A DNA stretch of 64,000 nucleotides from Gnetum montanum (GCA_015680685.1 MNCI01010863.1:190235-254234); one strand, 5' to 3'; counted from the stretch's first letter, positions 8,240-20,158 are shown. Made by a program: numbers and translations. The notes: generated from the sequence alone by a model not told the origin.

Positions 8240-10091
8240 GTCATATTGACATATCTCACATCCACTATCATTGTCTATTTCCAAATCCACAACCTCTTTA
8301 ATGATGGTAACTTTTCCCTTACCCTTTCTACGTGCATGTTTAGCTTCTTTCTTTTTTCTTTTCTCACTACCTTGCTCTCTAGACTCCTCTACTATTTTAA
8401 GAATAATTTGAAATCTATTGTTTAGGGAATCCCATATTTGGTCTACCTTTGCCGAAACTTTTGATGTCATTTTTTGGATAGGCAAAGTTTTCCTATCACC
8501 ATCTCTTCGAGTGGTGACTCTTCTTCATCCTCACAAAATCTTACTCCCCTCTTCCGGAGGGAAGGATCCTGGTTATACTCTTCTGCACTTTCTCTCTTCC
8601 GTAGCTCACCTTCTTCCTTAGCAACTTGCTCCAATAGTCTTTGAATTGATGGGACCTAAGCTCGAATAGTCTTTCTTGGGCATAAGTCCCAAGGGTTCTT
8701 CTCGTTTCATGCTTAAGCCCATTCACGAGATGGCGCAGTTGATCCCTTTGCGAATAACTATGGCCAGGACAATGATGTAATAGTGCATAGTATCTATGCA
8801 TGACAGCATCCAAGGGTTCATGTTCTCCTTTTTTCTAGCCTTGAATTTGCTTTCGCAAGTTAGACACTCAAGAGTACGTTTGGTACTTGTCATTAAATAT
8901 TTCTAACATAGTACTCCACCTACGAATGGATTCTAGTTCTAAAGACTGGTACCAGCTTTCCGCTTCTTTAACTAATGTCCGTGGGAACAACTTAAGTTTT
9001 TTTCATTCGTTCTCTATGTTTTGTAAGGCACTTGCGTCATGGAATTCTTGTAAATAATTTTGAGAATCAGTGTTGTATCCTCCTTCAAATCGTGGGATAT
9101 TGTTCATATCTAATCTCTTGATCCTACTATCTTTCTAGTGCCTTGTTGGAATTCTAATAGCCTTTGTTATGTCTAACATAGTTTGAGTAGTGAGTAGGGG
9201 TTCATTGTGATCATCTTGTCCATGGCATCTATGATGCCTACGTTGTTCCCTACTCTCTCTTCTTCTATGTCGTAACTCTCTAGAGTGCCCTCGTCTTGTT
9301 TCCTAGTTGTTTTGTCTATGAAAACCACTTTTCCTACCTTTATCCCCATGGTCATTTTCTTTATGACCACGTCTAGATATTGAAGGAGAGGGTGAAGGAG
9401 ATGATGAAGGTGAAGAAGAAGGACAACTATCACCATGACGGTGTCTACTACCTTCTCTTCTATGGTCTCGACCCTAATCATGATTGCGATTAGAATGTCC
9501 ACCTTTATCATGAGTTCGTGTGCCTTTCTCGAATCCTTTGTGCTCATGGGTATCAGAACCTAGGTTATGAATAGTGGAATGAAGGTCCTGATACACAACC
9601 CCTTGGCCAAATTCAAGGGAAGGAACATCGTTGTGTGGGTGACTGCCTGAGGTAGGTTCATCACCCTCATTTTCTCTTAAGACATGTGGGGCATCCTGGG
9701 ACCACTTACCCTTCAAAGACTTATGATGTCTCTCCTGTTGTAAGTCCCTTTGACGTTGTGCCTCTATGGGATGGTATTCTCTCAAGTCATAGTCTTGCAC
9801 AATGTATTCTGCGTGTAAGTGCAGCATGCCAATTCGTGTGAGAGCACGAAGAAGCATGCTTGGAATTGAACGATCGGGAGGTAACACTATGTTACCTTCT
9901 AAGTCTCACCAACACAGTTGTTTGTCTTGATGGAGGATAAAGGTGAAGTCTGGTATATACTCATCGAAATGAATATATACCACTTGAACTTGTTGAGGGA
10001 CTGGCGGATCAACGTCATGTGTATTATGCCACCTACTGTTTCCTATTTTAGACCTAGGCAGTGAGGCACTTTTGTACGAAGAAGGAGACAT
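8240..10091 (-). pseudogene. E4 Gag (minus strand), cut inside the zinc knuckle by E1
   Basis: It starts at 10091 (MSPSSYKSAS). The ~100-residue N-terminal module (VYIHFDEYIPDFTFILHQD ... HAEYIVQDYDLREYHP) is followed by a Ser/His/Arg-rich linker, then the gag core near 9100-8540 (WYQSLELESIRRWSTMLEIF, then PLDAVMHRYYALLHHCPGH). A frameshift near 8640 moves the tail into another frame. The last readable residues, CEICQYD, are the first half of the CX2CX3HX4C knuckle seen in the other elements, and the E1 LTR starts right after them. Several stops are present, so it is inactive. It would have been the particle protein of the intact element. Confidence 0.8.
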
Positions 10092-10209
10092 ACTTGTCTA
10101 TTTAGTGTGCAATGTATTCTTATTTATTATTTTCTTAACCAACCCTAAGGGTTAGTTCCAATGATGAGAATGATTTCCTAAGTTCTAATTAGTGCACAAA
10201 TGACTAAGT

Positions 10210-10226
10210 CCTCGGAAATGGCGCTA
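10210..10226 (-). other. E4 primer-binding site (degenerate tRNA-Asp type)
   Basis: On the minus strand TAGCGCCATTTCCGAGG lies one base inside the LTR. It resembles the tRNA-Asp complement with several transitions. Confidence 0.65.
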
Positions 10227-10227
10227 A

Positions 10228-11250
10228 TGATGAGCGGCAAGGTACCCCTACGCTCAACCATACGAATACGAGCATTTCACTCATGATTCGGTTGAATTCC
10301 AAGGACTAAGTGCTTATGTGCCCTTGTGGAACAAGGATGGGTTGGTTGATCATTGTCTTTCCAAGCTTACTTGTATGTCACAATTATATGGTTAAGTAAG
10401 CTTGAGGCATATGATTTTTATAGCTTTTATGTTTTTATGTTTTGTTGCTAATAAGGGAGGAGAGAGAGATAACTAAGTGACTAATTTAACTTAACTATTG
10501 ATTAACTAGGCTTTAACTAATCCTAACATCAGTATCCGTTCTCACTTGCCGTACACATGTTGATCTAGTGCAACACTATTGGGATTACCAAACACTAATC
10601 ATTATTGGGTTACCAAGTGTTACATGCATGCTCGAAGTGATCGTACCGAGTGTATTTTAATGATTTGCTTAATTGATCAAAATGAATTGCTACACTAATA
10701 ACATAAATGTAAAGTGCATAAAATAAATTAAATACATAAGAAAATAAAATAAAAAAAAATGGGTAAGAAAAAAAATCTCAAGTGCTGCAAGGATGAATCA
10801 AAGAGCTCGTCCTTATTGCCATACACAAGGTGTGCTCAGGTACGCAATGCTCGAATAAAGATTCATCCACACTTAGACCTCCTGCTGCGGGCACTTGGAA
10901 AATACTCTAACAGACTACAAGAGTTTTGCTACTTGACTCCTAAAAGACTTCTAAAAGACTTTCTCCTAAATTGTGCGCTTGGGCACTGTATTTATAGGCT
11001 TGGGAGCAACTACTCTAATAATTAGAAAAACTGCCACTCTAATAATTAGAGAAACTACCACTCTAATAATTGGAATAACCCACTAGAGTAACTGCTCTAA
11101 TAATTAGAATAAACCGCTAGAGTAACCACTCTCATCAATAGCCAACGAGATAGGCTCTGACATCATGTGTCCAATGTTGCTTGGCCCATTCGATATCGCA
11201 TGTCCAATATCAAGGGTCTGATATCAGGTCACTTCTTTGGTGACTCATCA
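10228..11250 (-). repeat. E4 5' LTR
   Basis: Minus-orientation LTR of 1023 bp. On the plus strand it begins TGATGAGCGGCAAGGTACCC and ends GTGACTCATCA. Minus-strand U3 contains GATATC motifs. Around 11000-11130 there are about four repeats of ACTCTAATAATTAGA-type units. TTTATAGGC near 10990 may mark the promoter. Confidence 0.8.
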
Positions 11251-12023
11251 ATCATCATCATTGCATCGATGATGGTTTTAGCTACCCCTTCGATTTTGGT
11301 GGCCTTCACAGTCATTATTATCTCAGTGATTACCTTCATCATAGTTGTTTTGATAGCAGCTTCCATGAGAACTATCAGATGAATAGGAATGTTCAGAATA
11401 GGATGAAGAGGAAGGTGGACTGCCATCGCCAAAGTGGTGTTTGCCATCAGTCTTACATTTATTACGATCACCATCCTTAGATTCCTTACTATTATGATGC
11501 TTACCTAAGTCCCTACCTTGGCTATCACTTTTTCCTGAACCCAATTTATGAATAGTGGATCACAAGGTTAGGTTCACACCCTTGCCATTTATAACAGGGG
11601 GTGGAATCTTCATGTTGAGAACCTTCCAAGGGAGGATCCTCATTGTCATCTTGATTTAGTAGGAAAAAGGGATTGGTGTAATGTTTCTCCTTTGTAGCTT
11701 CATAAATTTTCTCCTGATGTCAATCTCATTTGCGTTATGTTTCATTGGGATAGTAGTTTCAAGTGTCATATCCATCCACAACATATTCTTTGTGAAGATC
11801 TGCTATACCTAAGTTCTTAAGGGTTTTGAATAGCATTCTAGGCATAGATTGATTGGGGGACAAGACAACATTGCCCTCCATATCATGCCATTGCAGCTGT
11901 TCATCCTGATGTAGGATGAAGGTGAAGTTCAGCACAAACTCATCTAGATGAATGTATATCACCTTGCATTCTTATGGGACTAGTGGTTTGGTATCTTTGT
12001 GCTTGCGAGAAGAAGAAGACATT
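11251..12023 (-). pseudogene. E5 Gag N-terminal fragment, truncated by the E4 insertion
   Basis: Minus-strand frame from 12023 (MSSSSRKHKDTKPLVP). It contains the same N-terminal module as E2-E4 (VIYIHLDEFVLNFTFILHQD, LQWHDMEGN, LHKEYVVDGYD) and then a Ser/His/Gly-rich linker (DGSPPSSSSYSEHSYSSDSS). A premature stop follows LVP, and further stops and frame changes occur. The sequence ends at the E4 LTR, so no gag core or knuckle remains here. Confidence 0.75.
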
Positions 12024-12148
12024 TTGCAAAACAAAACAAAAAAAAATTGTGAGTGTGCTTTTATATTGGAAATGATATTGATCTTGAGGTTTGTACAACG
12101 ATATTAATGGTATTCACTTAAACCTAAATAGCACACGTTCAACAAAGT

Positions 12149-12165
12149 CCTCGGCAACGATGCCA
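12149..12165 (-). other. E5 primer-binding site, tRNA-Asp type
   Basis: Minus strand TGGCATCGTTGCCGAGG, one base inside the LTR. It has two or three differences from the tRNA-Asp(GUC) complement. Confidence 0.75.
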
Positions 12166-12166
12166 A

Positions 12167-13092
12167 TGATGAGCGGCGAGGTACCCCTACGCCCAACCAT
12201 ATGAATCACGAAGCGTTCATGTGTGATCCAGTTGAATTCCGTGGACTTTATCATTTCCAGTGCCCTAGTCCTTTAGGAAGTGAATCTAGCCTTAAGGTTA
12301 ATTGTTGTCTTTCTAGTTACACTTGTGATGTTCGTTGGTATGGTTAAGTGTAACTGAGGCATTCAATTTTGATCATTTTGTGTTTTATAAGTTGGCGCTC
12401 AAAATGTAGATAAAAGGAATTTTAATTAACTAATCTAAGTTAACTAATTAACTAGCATTTAACTAATCCTAACATAAGCATTTGATCCTACTTTCTGTAC
12501 ACGTTCGAAACCCACGTATCCACTACTGGGCGACCAAGCGCTATGCTAGTAGGTGTATAATGCAATAACATTGCTGGGATTACAAAGCGAATACGTGTTA
12601 TGCTCAAAGCGGTCATACTTATGTGTGTACTCTATCTGGCTTAATTGCTTCATTAACATAATAATTAGAAAATAATTAATAACTAATTGAAAATATTTAA
12701 TAGATAATTGAAAACATTAAATGCATAAATGAAATAGCTAATTTATCAAAAGTGCTACAAAATTTATTAGAAAGCTCATCTTTATTACCGCACACATTGT
12801 TGTGCTCAAGTACAATAATGCTCGAATAAAGATCCGTACACTTAATGACTCCTGCTATGGGCACTCGGGGAAAAAATTCTAACTTTTGAATAGAAAAAAT
12901 GCAAGAGCTCCGTTGCAACTACAATCTCTACTTGCCATAAATATGATGACAAGCACATATTTATAGTTGACTACAGGCACTATGTCAACGGGGCCATGTC
13001 GACGCATGATATGATGCATCAACTAGGCCTCGTCAATAGGGCCATGTCAATGAGGTTTTGTCGATGCAATTGATAGAATGCAACTCATTACT
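12167..13092 (-). repeat. E5 5' LTR
   Basis: Begins (plus strand) TGATGAGCGGCGAGGTACCC. The outer end is degenerate near 13092 (GCAACTCATTA). The TATA region near 12955-12965 (ATATTTATAG, minus CTATAAATAT) and U3 motifs of the CATCAACTAGGCCTC type place it in the same LTR subfamily as E3. The outer boundary is uncertain by some bases. Confidence 0.7.
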
Positions 13093-14632
13093 TAGGAATA
13101 AAAGTGGATTTTGATCCATATTCTTCTGATTACTCTAAAATTCCTTATTGAATTGAATGAAATAATTGTTCTCTTATTTTTTAAAGTGTTAAGAGAAAAA
13201 TTATTAGTAACATTAGCACCATCTTAGAGAACTGGTTAAAAACATTATCAGATGATATGTAGTGCACATGTTATTTTGTAAAAATTAGTTTATTACAAAG
13301 GAAGATAGAATTATAACTCAAGGTTGGTAAATAGTATTTTTCCCAGAAAATTACATACTATAATTTGTGAGGATGTTGCAACTATTATCGTCATAAAGGC
13401 CATATTACTAAAAGCTATCCTATTGTCAATAAAAAAGGTTGTTCGTGAGGAAAAGAAACAACAATTTTTAGAAAAGACAAATAATGATAGTTTTCAATAA
13501 GCACAAATGAAATCTTATTCAATAAGTTCTTAATCCTTTACTAATCCTTTTAATTCTAAATGCGCTAGTAAATTCTTGATATCTAAAGAGAATTCCTCTT
13601 TATATATATATATATGTAAAGTTAGCAACGACTAAGAGTGAAAATGCTTGTGCAGATGAATTTCACTTAATACAACATAAAAAGAAGAAGCGTGTAGATA
13701 TTGCTTTTAATTTAATAATCCCAAAGATATCTCTTTCTCTCTTTACTTCTACTAGTATTCTAAATGTTTTTTATTGAATAATGTGTTTTCATCTATTAGT
13801 AACATGGATTATAAGATGAATGTTGAGCTTGAAATATCAAGGATGGGGGCCTCCTCCGCCACATTTCAATGCTAGTTTTATCATGAAATGTTTAGGGAAT
13901 TTTTGATAGGTCTTGAACAAAGATTATCAAGGAGTATCTTTTAAATTACATTTATTTCTAGATTTTCTTTTACTACAAGAAATTAAGATTTTAGTGCATG
14001 ATATTAGTTTTGTTGGTAAATGCATTTTATATAATTGTATTGCTTTTTTTTTGCTACTCCTAAAGTGAATAAAGGAGATGTTGCTATTCTTGTTAATTAA
14101 AAATGAACTAGAAAAGTTTTTGAGTTTTTCCTTTGACAACCTAGAAAGAGTTATTTGGATTACTTGTCATTGTAAAAAAGAAGACTTTGGACTTTGTAAT
14201 ATTTATGCTCCTAATAATTCGAAATATCAATAAGAGGTTTGGAAATATCTTCTATCTCTACCTAAAGTTCCTTAGATTATTGAAGGTAATTTCAATATGG
14301 TTGAAAGTCATTTAAATAAACTTGGTGGTCTTTCTCCTTAATTTTAAAGAAAAATATTTTCTTTATAATGCTAGCTCTTTATACCCACATCATTGAAATA
14401 ACACGCATTATACTTAGTGCAATTATTAATAAGAAAATGATAGAATTTATTGTCGATTTCACATATTTTACATCTCTAATGTTTCCTTTTAAAAAACTAT
14501 AAGGAAAGTAGAAGTGCATACAGATGCTACTTTGTCAAATCATTTTTCTATTAGCATTTTTCTCTTTGGAATTAATTCTTCCTTTTTTTAGAAGCTTTTT
14601 TGCATAAATGCTAATATGTTCATATGACTTAG
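13093..14632 (+). pseudogene. LINE (L1-type) fragment A: ORF1 knuckle remnant and endonuclease
   Basis: A decayed knuckle (CNYYRHKGHITKSYP, ~13378-13422) suggests the end of LINE ORF1. From ~13886 an endonuclease-like frame shows LLLQEIKI, CNIYAPNN and IEGNFNMVESHLNKLGG, matching the QEtK, NiYaP and GDFN..e...K.GG signatures of plant L1 endonucleases. Stops and frame changes are frequent. The AT-rich stretch at 13600-13620 is a TA microsatellite. It continues after the solo LTR at 15505-16042. Confidence 0.65.
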
Positions 14633-15504
14633 TGATGAAGTGTATTTTGTCTTGCTTTAATATTGAATATTTGATATTGAATACCCAATATTGGGGACCA
14701 AGAAGTGATGTCGGATATTTGATATCATGGGATGTGTGCTAGCTTATAAATATAACACTTGGGTGCACAGTTTGGGAGCCTTTGGTCATAGTGTAGTAGA
14801 GGTCTTGTAGTTTTTCTTCCCCAGAGTTAGAATATTTTCCCAAGTGCCCACAACAGGAGTCATTGAGTGTATGAATCTTTATTTGAGCACCATTGTACTT
14901 GAGCACGATAATGTGTGCAGCAATAAAGGTGAGCTTTCTGATAAACCTTGCAGCACTTTGGCTAGATTAAATATTTTCTTCATGCATTTCATGTTTTATG
15001 CAATTTTCTTTAATGCTTTAAGTAATTAAGCTAAATTAAGATAGATTAAATAGAAATTAATTAAGCACATAAGTACAACCACTTCGAGTATGTGCATGAC
15101 TCTTGGTAATCCCAATAATGCTTAACATTTTGTAAACTAGTAGCATTATACATTTTTAGGATGTGTAAGGAAAGTGGGACCGAATGCTTATGTTAGGATT
15201 CGTTAGATATTGGTTAGTTAGTTAGATTAAATTAGTAATTAAATTACTTCATTCTTTTCATCCTTGATTTTAAGCACCCAAAACATAAAACATAAAAATA
15301 ATAAAAATCATATGTCTTGATTACACTTAACCATACGTTTGCATATTACAAGTGTAATTAGGAAGACAACGAATGACTGTTAAAGCAAGTTCACTTCCTA
15401 GAGGCTAGTGTATCGAAAGATAAGGGTTCATGAAATTTGATCGGATCATGCGTGAATGCGTAGTGATTCGTATGGTTGAGCGTAGGGGTACTTGCTGCTT
15501 ATCA
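14633..15504 (+). repeat. Solo LTR (gypsy, same superfamily as E1-E5) inside LINE A
   Basis: 872 bp from TGATGAAG to GCTTATCA, without internal sequence on either side. It is flanked by CTTAG (14628-14632) and ATTAG (15505-15509), a 4-of-5 match to a target duplication. GATATTTGATATC motifs and CTTATAAATATAAC (TATA) lie in U3, and GCAATAAAGGTGAGC (possible poly(A) signal) near 14920. The LINE reading resumes after it, which supports excision to a solo LTR by recombination. Confidence 0.75.
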
Positions 15505-16042
15505 ATTAGTGAAAAAAATGTTTTAAAGTCTTTATGGGATGTAGAAAAAAAGCCTAGTGGTTATATTGGTTGGATTGACTGGTGGTAGAGAATTACTTAT
15601 AAAGTTAGAAGTTATGTTAGATGGTTTGAAATGTAATTTGTAAGTGTAAGAGTCAAGTTGAAAAAGATCTTGTAGAATCTATCAATAAAATACAAATTCT
15701 TTTAGACTAGAATCCCTTTAATTTTGAAATTCAAAAAGCCTTAGCCAATACTCATTATGTTAAATAATGTTGGAATGATGTTGAAGTAAAAGTGCTCTCA
15801 CTAAAAGTTGCATGGATTGGCTAAAAATTGAAGGTGAACATTGCAAAGAATTTTTTAAAATTTCTTAAAGAAAAGGATCAAGTTTCTAAACTAGAATCAC
15901 TTTATATAAGTGATTCCTTCATTATAGATCATAAAACTACTAATAGTTTTTTAGCAAATTATTTTTAAAAGGTTTTAACAAAGATTTCTTCTAAGCCTCT
16001 AGTACTCATATTTCTCATCTTATAATGGAAGCACATTGAAGT
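15505..16042 (+). pseudogene. LINE fragment A continued: linker between endonuclease and RT
   Basis: Degenerate frames contain the WL..E....FFK motif and a segment reading SFIIDHKTTNSFLANYF, the usual linker preceding the LINE RT domain. It is truncated at 16042 by the start of the E2 LTR. No RT core is present here. Confidence 0.55.
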
Positions 16043-17074
16043 TGATGAGACGTGATTCGCATGAGCCGTGATATCGCATCCCATGAGATATTGCGTCGTC
16101 CCTTGCGATGTCGCATACGCGATATTGCGGTTAGCCGCCAAATCTATAAATAAGAGGCAACACTCCCCTTATTTCCCATCTTGAGTTAGAAGTAGGGAAA
16201 CTCTGACAGTTTGATCACTCTAGAGATAAAATATTTTCCATGTGCTCGCAGTAGGAGTCCTGAAAGTGAATGGATCTTTATTCGAGAAACATTGTACCTG
16301 AACACAACTTGTGTATGGCAATAAAGACCGGCTTCTTGGATAAACCTTGCAGTGCATGGAAGAGGATTTTATTTATTGTTTTCTCTCTCACCCTTAAACT
16401 CCTAGAATGCGGTATGAGTACGACTTGATTACCAGCATCTACGGATGTGTACGGTTAGTCAAGGAATCGGCTGCTCATCGCATGCGATTTGAGTACGACT
16501 TGATTACGAGCATCTCGTGTGACTACTTGGTAACCCAGGGGCGTATTCAGGATCTACGCTTGGTAATCCTAGTGTTAGTCCCAGATGTGTATGGTTAGTC
16601 AAGGAATCGGCTGCTCATCGCACTTAGGCTAGATAGATTCTCTCAACCCTTTCCTCCTAGTTAGGTGCCTCAGTACGACCACTTCGAGCACGTGCATTAT
16701 GCGCGGTGATCCTAGCAACGATTAGCGTTTGGTAGCAGTGGTTTCATCAATTTAGGGTGTGTACAGTAAGTGGGAATGGGTGTTGATGCTAGGTAATTTA
16801 GACTTAGTTCATTAGTTAGAGTTAGTACTTAGTTTCTCAACCCTTCGCCTTTTAGCATAGAATACATAAAACATAAAAGACTATAAAAATCATATACCTC
16901 AAAATTACTTAACCATACACCATGAAAACTACAAGTAAGTCTAGGAAGACAACGAATGATTAACCCCAAGTGTTCCATGGGGCGTGTAGGCATTTAGTCT
17001 GCGGATTTTGACCAGATCGCGTGTGCTATGCTCGTTTCGTATAGTTGAGTGTAGGGATACCTCGCCACTCATCA
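16043..17074 (+). repeat. E2 5' LTR
   Basis: TGATGAGACGTG to CACTCATCA, 1032 bp. U3 has four GATATCGC/GATATTGC-type palindromic motifs and a TATA box (TCTATAAATAAG, ~16143-16154). AATAAAG near 16320 may be the poly(A) signal. The middle contains a partial duplication of the GAGTACGACTTGATTA..AGCATCT segment and CTTGGTAA..CC repeats. Confidence 0.85.
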
Positions 17075-17075
17075 T

Positions 17076-17092
17076 TGGCACCGTTGCCAGGG
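17076..17092 (+). other. E2 primer-binding site, tRNA-Asp type
   Basis: TGGCACCGTTGCCAGGG, two transitions from the tRNA-Asp(GUC) complement, one base after the LTR. Confidence 0.8.
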
Positions 17093-17215
17093 ACTAAGTG
17101 TTTGTGTGCCATATAGAACATAAGGATATCATTCACATTGTTGTGAGCCTTAACGAACCTTCGGGTTAATCAAAAGAGAAAATTTATATAACGGTGAAAT
17201 AGCACACCGATCAAA

Positions 17216-19955
17216 ATGCCTTCTTCTCATAAGAGCAACTCACCACCTAAGGACCATACACAAGACAGTCGGCAACATAAAACACATAGCCAAAATCAGC
17301 CAAGTCCTAAAGAGTACAAGATAGTTTATGCTCATCCTTATGAGTATATTCCAAACTTTACCTTTATCCTTCATCAAGACGAGAAATTGCAATGGAGAGA
17401 TTTGCAAGGTAACATCGTGTTACCCCCAGATCGATCAGTCTCTCACATGCTTTTCCATGCCTTGGCACAGATAGGCATTACTAAATTATATGCTGAATAC
17501 ATTGTGGAAGACTTTGATACAAGGGATTATCATCCCACAGAAGCACAACGTATGAGAGAATCAAGGCAGGAGAGTCAACATATATCTTTGAAGGACAAAG
17601 GTCCGCACGTCCTTAGCGAAATAGGAGATGAGGAAACCCTTATAACAGGTTCTTTAGCAAATGATGTTCCCCCTCTTAACGATGATGAGGAGGTTGGGTA
17701 TCAGAACCTACGATCAATGATACATAACCATGGTTTTGATGCTCGTGAACACCAACTGTTCACAGAGGGAACAATCGCTCATGCTAAGGATGAGCACTTA
17801 GATCATCACCATGATTAGGGCCATAACAGCTGAGGAGAAGGCAAGAAACATCATCATGGTGATGGTTCCCCTTCTTCTTCCTCTTCTTCACATCGCTCAT
17901 CCTCTCCTTCCACATCTGGGCGCAACCATCATGGAGATAATGGAGAGGATAAAGGTAGACAAAATGAGAGACCTCAATGGGAAAGTCGAGAGAGAGGACA
18001 AGGGCAAGGATGTAGGTAGAGTAGGGAATAATGCAGACATCAAAGGTGTCATGAAAGAGATGATCATGACGAGCCCCTACTCGCAACCTGAAGTATGCTT
18101 GACATAACGGAGGCAGTTAGGATTCCCACAAGGCATTTAAAAGATAGTTAGATCAAACGTTTAGACATGAACAATATCCCACGATTTGAAGGGGGATATA
18201 ATGTAGATCCAAAAAATCATTTATAAGCATTCCACGATGCTTGTGCCTTGCAGAATATAGAAAATGAGTGGAAAAAACTTAAGTTGTTCCCAAGGACACT
18301 CACCAAAGAAGCAGAGAGTTGGTACCAGTCCTTGGAACTGGAAACCATCAAGAGGTGGAGTGCGATGCTAGAACTGTTTAACGATAAGTATTAGACATAC
18401 TCCAAAGTGTCCAATTTGCGTAAGCAGATCCAAGGTTGGAAGCAAGGTACTCATGAACCCTTGGATGCTGCCATGGCCCGCTACTACACATTGTTACATC
18501 GTTGCCCGGGCCATGGGTATGCTCAGCAGGATCAACTTCGCCACATCGTGGATGGGCTAAGGCATGAAACTAGAAGAACCCTTGGGACTTATGCCCAAGG
18601 GAGACTCTCACAACTTAGAGCCCATGAAGTACATTGCTTGTTGTAATAAGTAGAAAAAGAAGAAGGTGAGCTACGAAAAAGGGAAAGTGCGGAAGAATAC
18701 AACCGTGATCCCTCTCTTCGAAAAAAGGGAGTAAAATTTTGTGATGAAGAGGATGAGTCACCAATCGAAGAGTTGGTGAACAGAAAGACCTTGTTGCTTC
18801 AAAAGCTCACAACAGAAATTGAGGCTAAGGTAGATGACGTATGGAGTTCCTTAGACTCTAAAATTGAATTTGTCTTAAAAATTGTAGAAGAGTCTAAGGT
18901 AGAACAAAGTAGTGACAAAGGTAAGACAAAGTGGAGAGATTTAGGCCCTGCACATAACAAGGGTAAGGGGAAAATCACTAACTCCAATTTGGTTGTGAAG
19001 TCAGACACAGACGATGACGGTGAATGTAAGATCTGCAACTATGACCATCCTAAGCGATGTTGTCCAATGATTTCAAATCTACAAGAGTTTGGGGTGTATG
19101 CGCTTAATCTAAGACTCAACCAATGGTAAACACCCCGAAGGTTACCTTATCCAAGAGGTAACCTAAGGCAATTCCACCAACCCTTAACGTATTATCTAAG
19201 TGGAACTCCACCACAACCCATCGGACAGCATTAGTAGTGGCAATACCCATAGTCATGGGTGATGCCATCACCGAAACATTAGTACCCTTACCGGAAGCCT
19301 GACCCTTATGGATATTATGTGCAGCAGCTGATTTCTCCAAGTGACTTTATGAGTCACACAACCCCCCACCATCACTACCAAGTTCGGGAGTACTTCAGAA
19401 GGACTCCTTCTCCTCTGGGAGACACTTCATACCCACACCATCCTCCTAATCCATCCACACCTCTTCCACCAGTAGTAGTTCCCATAACACCTCCTACTCC
19501 AACAATGCAAGGGGAACTTCCTACTCAATTGTAGCAACATCACGCTTCGAGAGCTATAAATATTCAACCTGTTGCTGGTTCTGACAACTGTAAAAAGAGA
19601 AGATCCTTCTTCAGAACCAAAAGCCCAGACAAACTCTCACAACAATAAGCAGTTGAGCCCATGTACACTCCTCCACCATCTAACACTTTGGAGCACCCTT
19701 CAGTCCAACAGAGCTTAATGCATATGGTTATGTTAATGCATATCATAATCGACTAGATCAAGGTAGGCCACCTTCCCAGGAAATTAACTGACCCTGGGAG
19801 TCCCTTAATCTATTTACAAATCACTGGAAATAAACCACATAGGGCTCTTCTTGACTCAGGTTGTGGAGTTAATTTAATATCACAAGAGATGTATCACGCC
19901 TAGAACCTACCCCAACTTAAGAAGAGCAACATTCAACTAGAGCTGGCAGACCAGT
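17216..19955 (+). pseudogene. E2 Gag-protease frame, stops but no frameshift, 3' truncated
   Basis: One frame holds all parts. The N-terminal module (residues ~38-120: VYAHPYEYIPNFTFILHQD ... YAEYIVEDFDTRDYHP) is followed by a Ser/His linker, the gag core (18160-18640: AESWYQSLELETIKRWSAML, RRCLP-type CPGHGYAQQDQLRHIVDGL), the CX2CX3HX4C knuckle at 19025-19063 (CKICNYDHPKRCC), a Pro-rich stretch and the aspartic-protease start. The protease motif ALLDSGCGVNLIS has its catalytic Asp codon at 19853 and is intact. Many stops interrupt the frame. Gag and protease sharing one frame implies a Gag-Pol polyprotein in the parent. The frame is cut after ELADQ by remnant F. Confidence 0.8.
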
Positions 19956-20071
19956 TGATGAGTGGTGAGGTACCCCTACACTCAACCATACAAAACAAGC
20001 GTAGGATATGTTTCTTTTGATATCGCAGGGGATGATGTGATATCGTGGCACATGCAAATCGCATCTCATCA
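19956..20071 (-). repeat. F: internally deleted gypsy LTR (116 bp), minus orientation
   Basis: Begins TGATGAGTGGTGAGGTACCC (U5 end) and finishes GCAAATCGCATCTCATCA (U3 start), so both true ends are joined with most of the LTR missing. It is followed by TACCCCCATGAGTG, the complement of the PPT. GATATCG motifs remain. Confidence 0.75.
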
Positions 20072-20158
20072 TACCCCCATGAGTGAATGAAAACTTGTCC
20101 TCGAGTTCCTTACAATAATATTAGGAAGGTATGGAATTATTGAGGGAAATGGAACTAA
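20072..20158 (-). other. F: PPT and terminal internal sequence
   Basis: On the minus strand it reads as the conserved 3' end of these elements (CATACC..CC, AACTCGAGGACAAGTTTTC, then CATGGGGGTA). It matches 49060-49147 of E3 and 7490-7527 of E1. It is interrupted by the LTR that starts at 20159. Confidence 0.65.

Larger units (their letters stand above)
8240..11250 (-). mobile_element. E4: Athila-like Ty3/gypsy element, 5' half, interrupted by E1
   Basis: Read on the minus strand: a 5' LTR (11250-10228), a tRNA-Asp-type primer site and gag down to 8240, where the E1 3' LTR begins. The remainder would lie beyond E1, outside the window. E4 itself lies inside the gag N-terminal region of E5, since its LTR boundary at 11250/11251 interrupts that frame. 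Confidence 0.8.
11251..13092 (-). mobile_element. E5: Athila-like gypsy element, 5' LTR and gag start only
   Basis: The 5' LTR (~12167-13092), primer site and N-terminal gag are on the minus strand and the rest is displaced by E4. The outer LTR edge abuts a LINE fragment, so E5 probably inserted into that LINE. The order of insertions is therefore LINE, E5, E4, E1. Confidence 0.75.
16043..19955 (+). mobile_element. E2: Athila-like gypsy element, truncated after protease
   Basis: The 5' LTR (16043-17074), a near-perfect tRNA-Asp primer site, and gag plus the protease start are in one frame. At 19955 the protease frame is cut by a minus-oriented LTR remnant (F). No 3' LTR or ORF2 of E2 is visible downstream. 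Confidence 0.8.
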
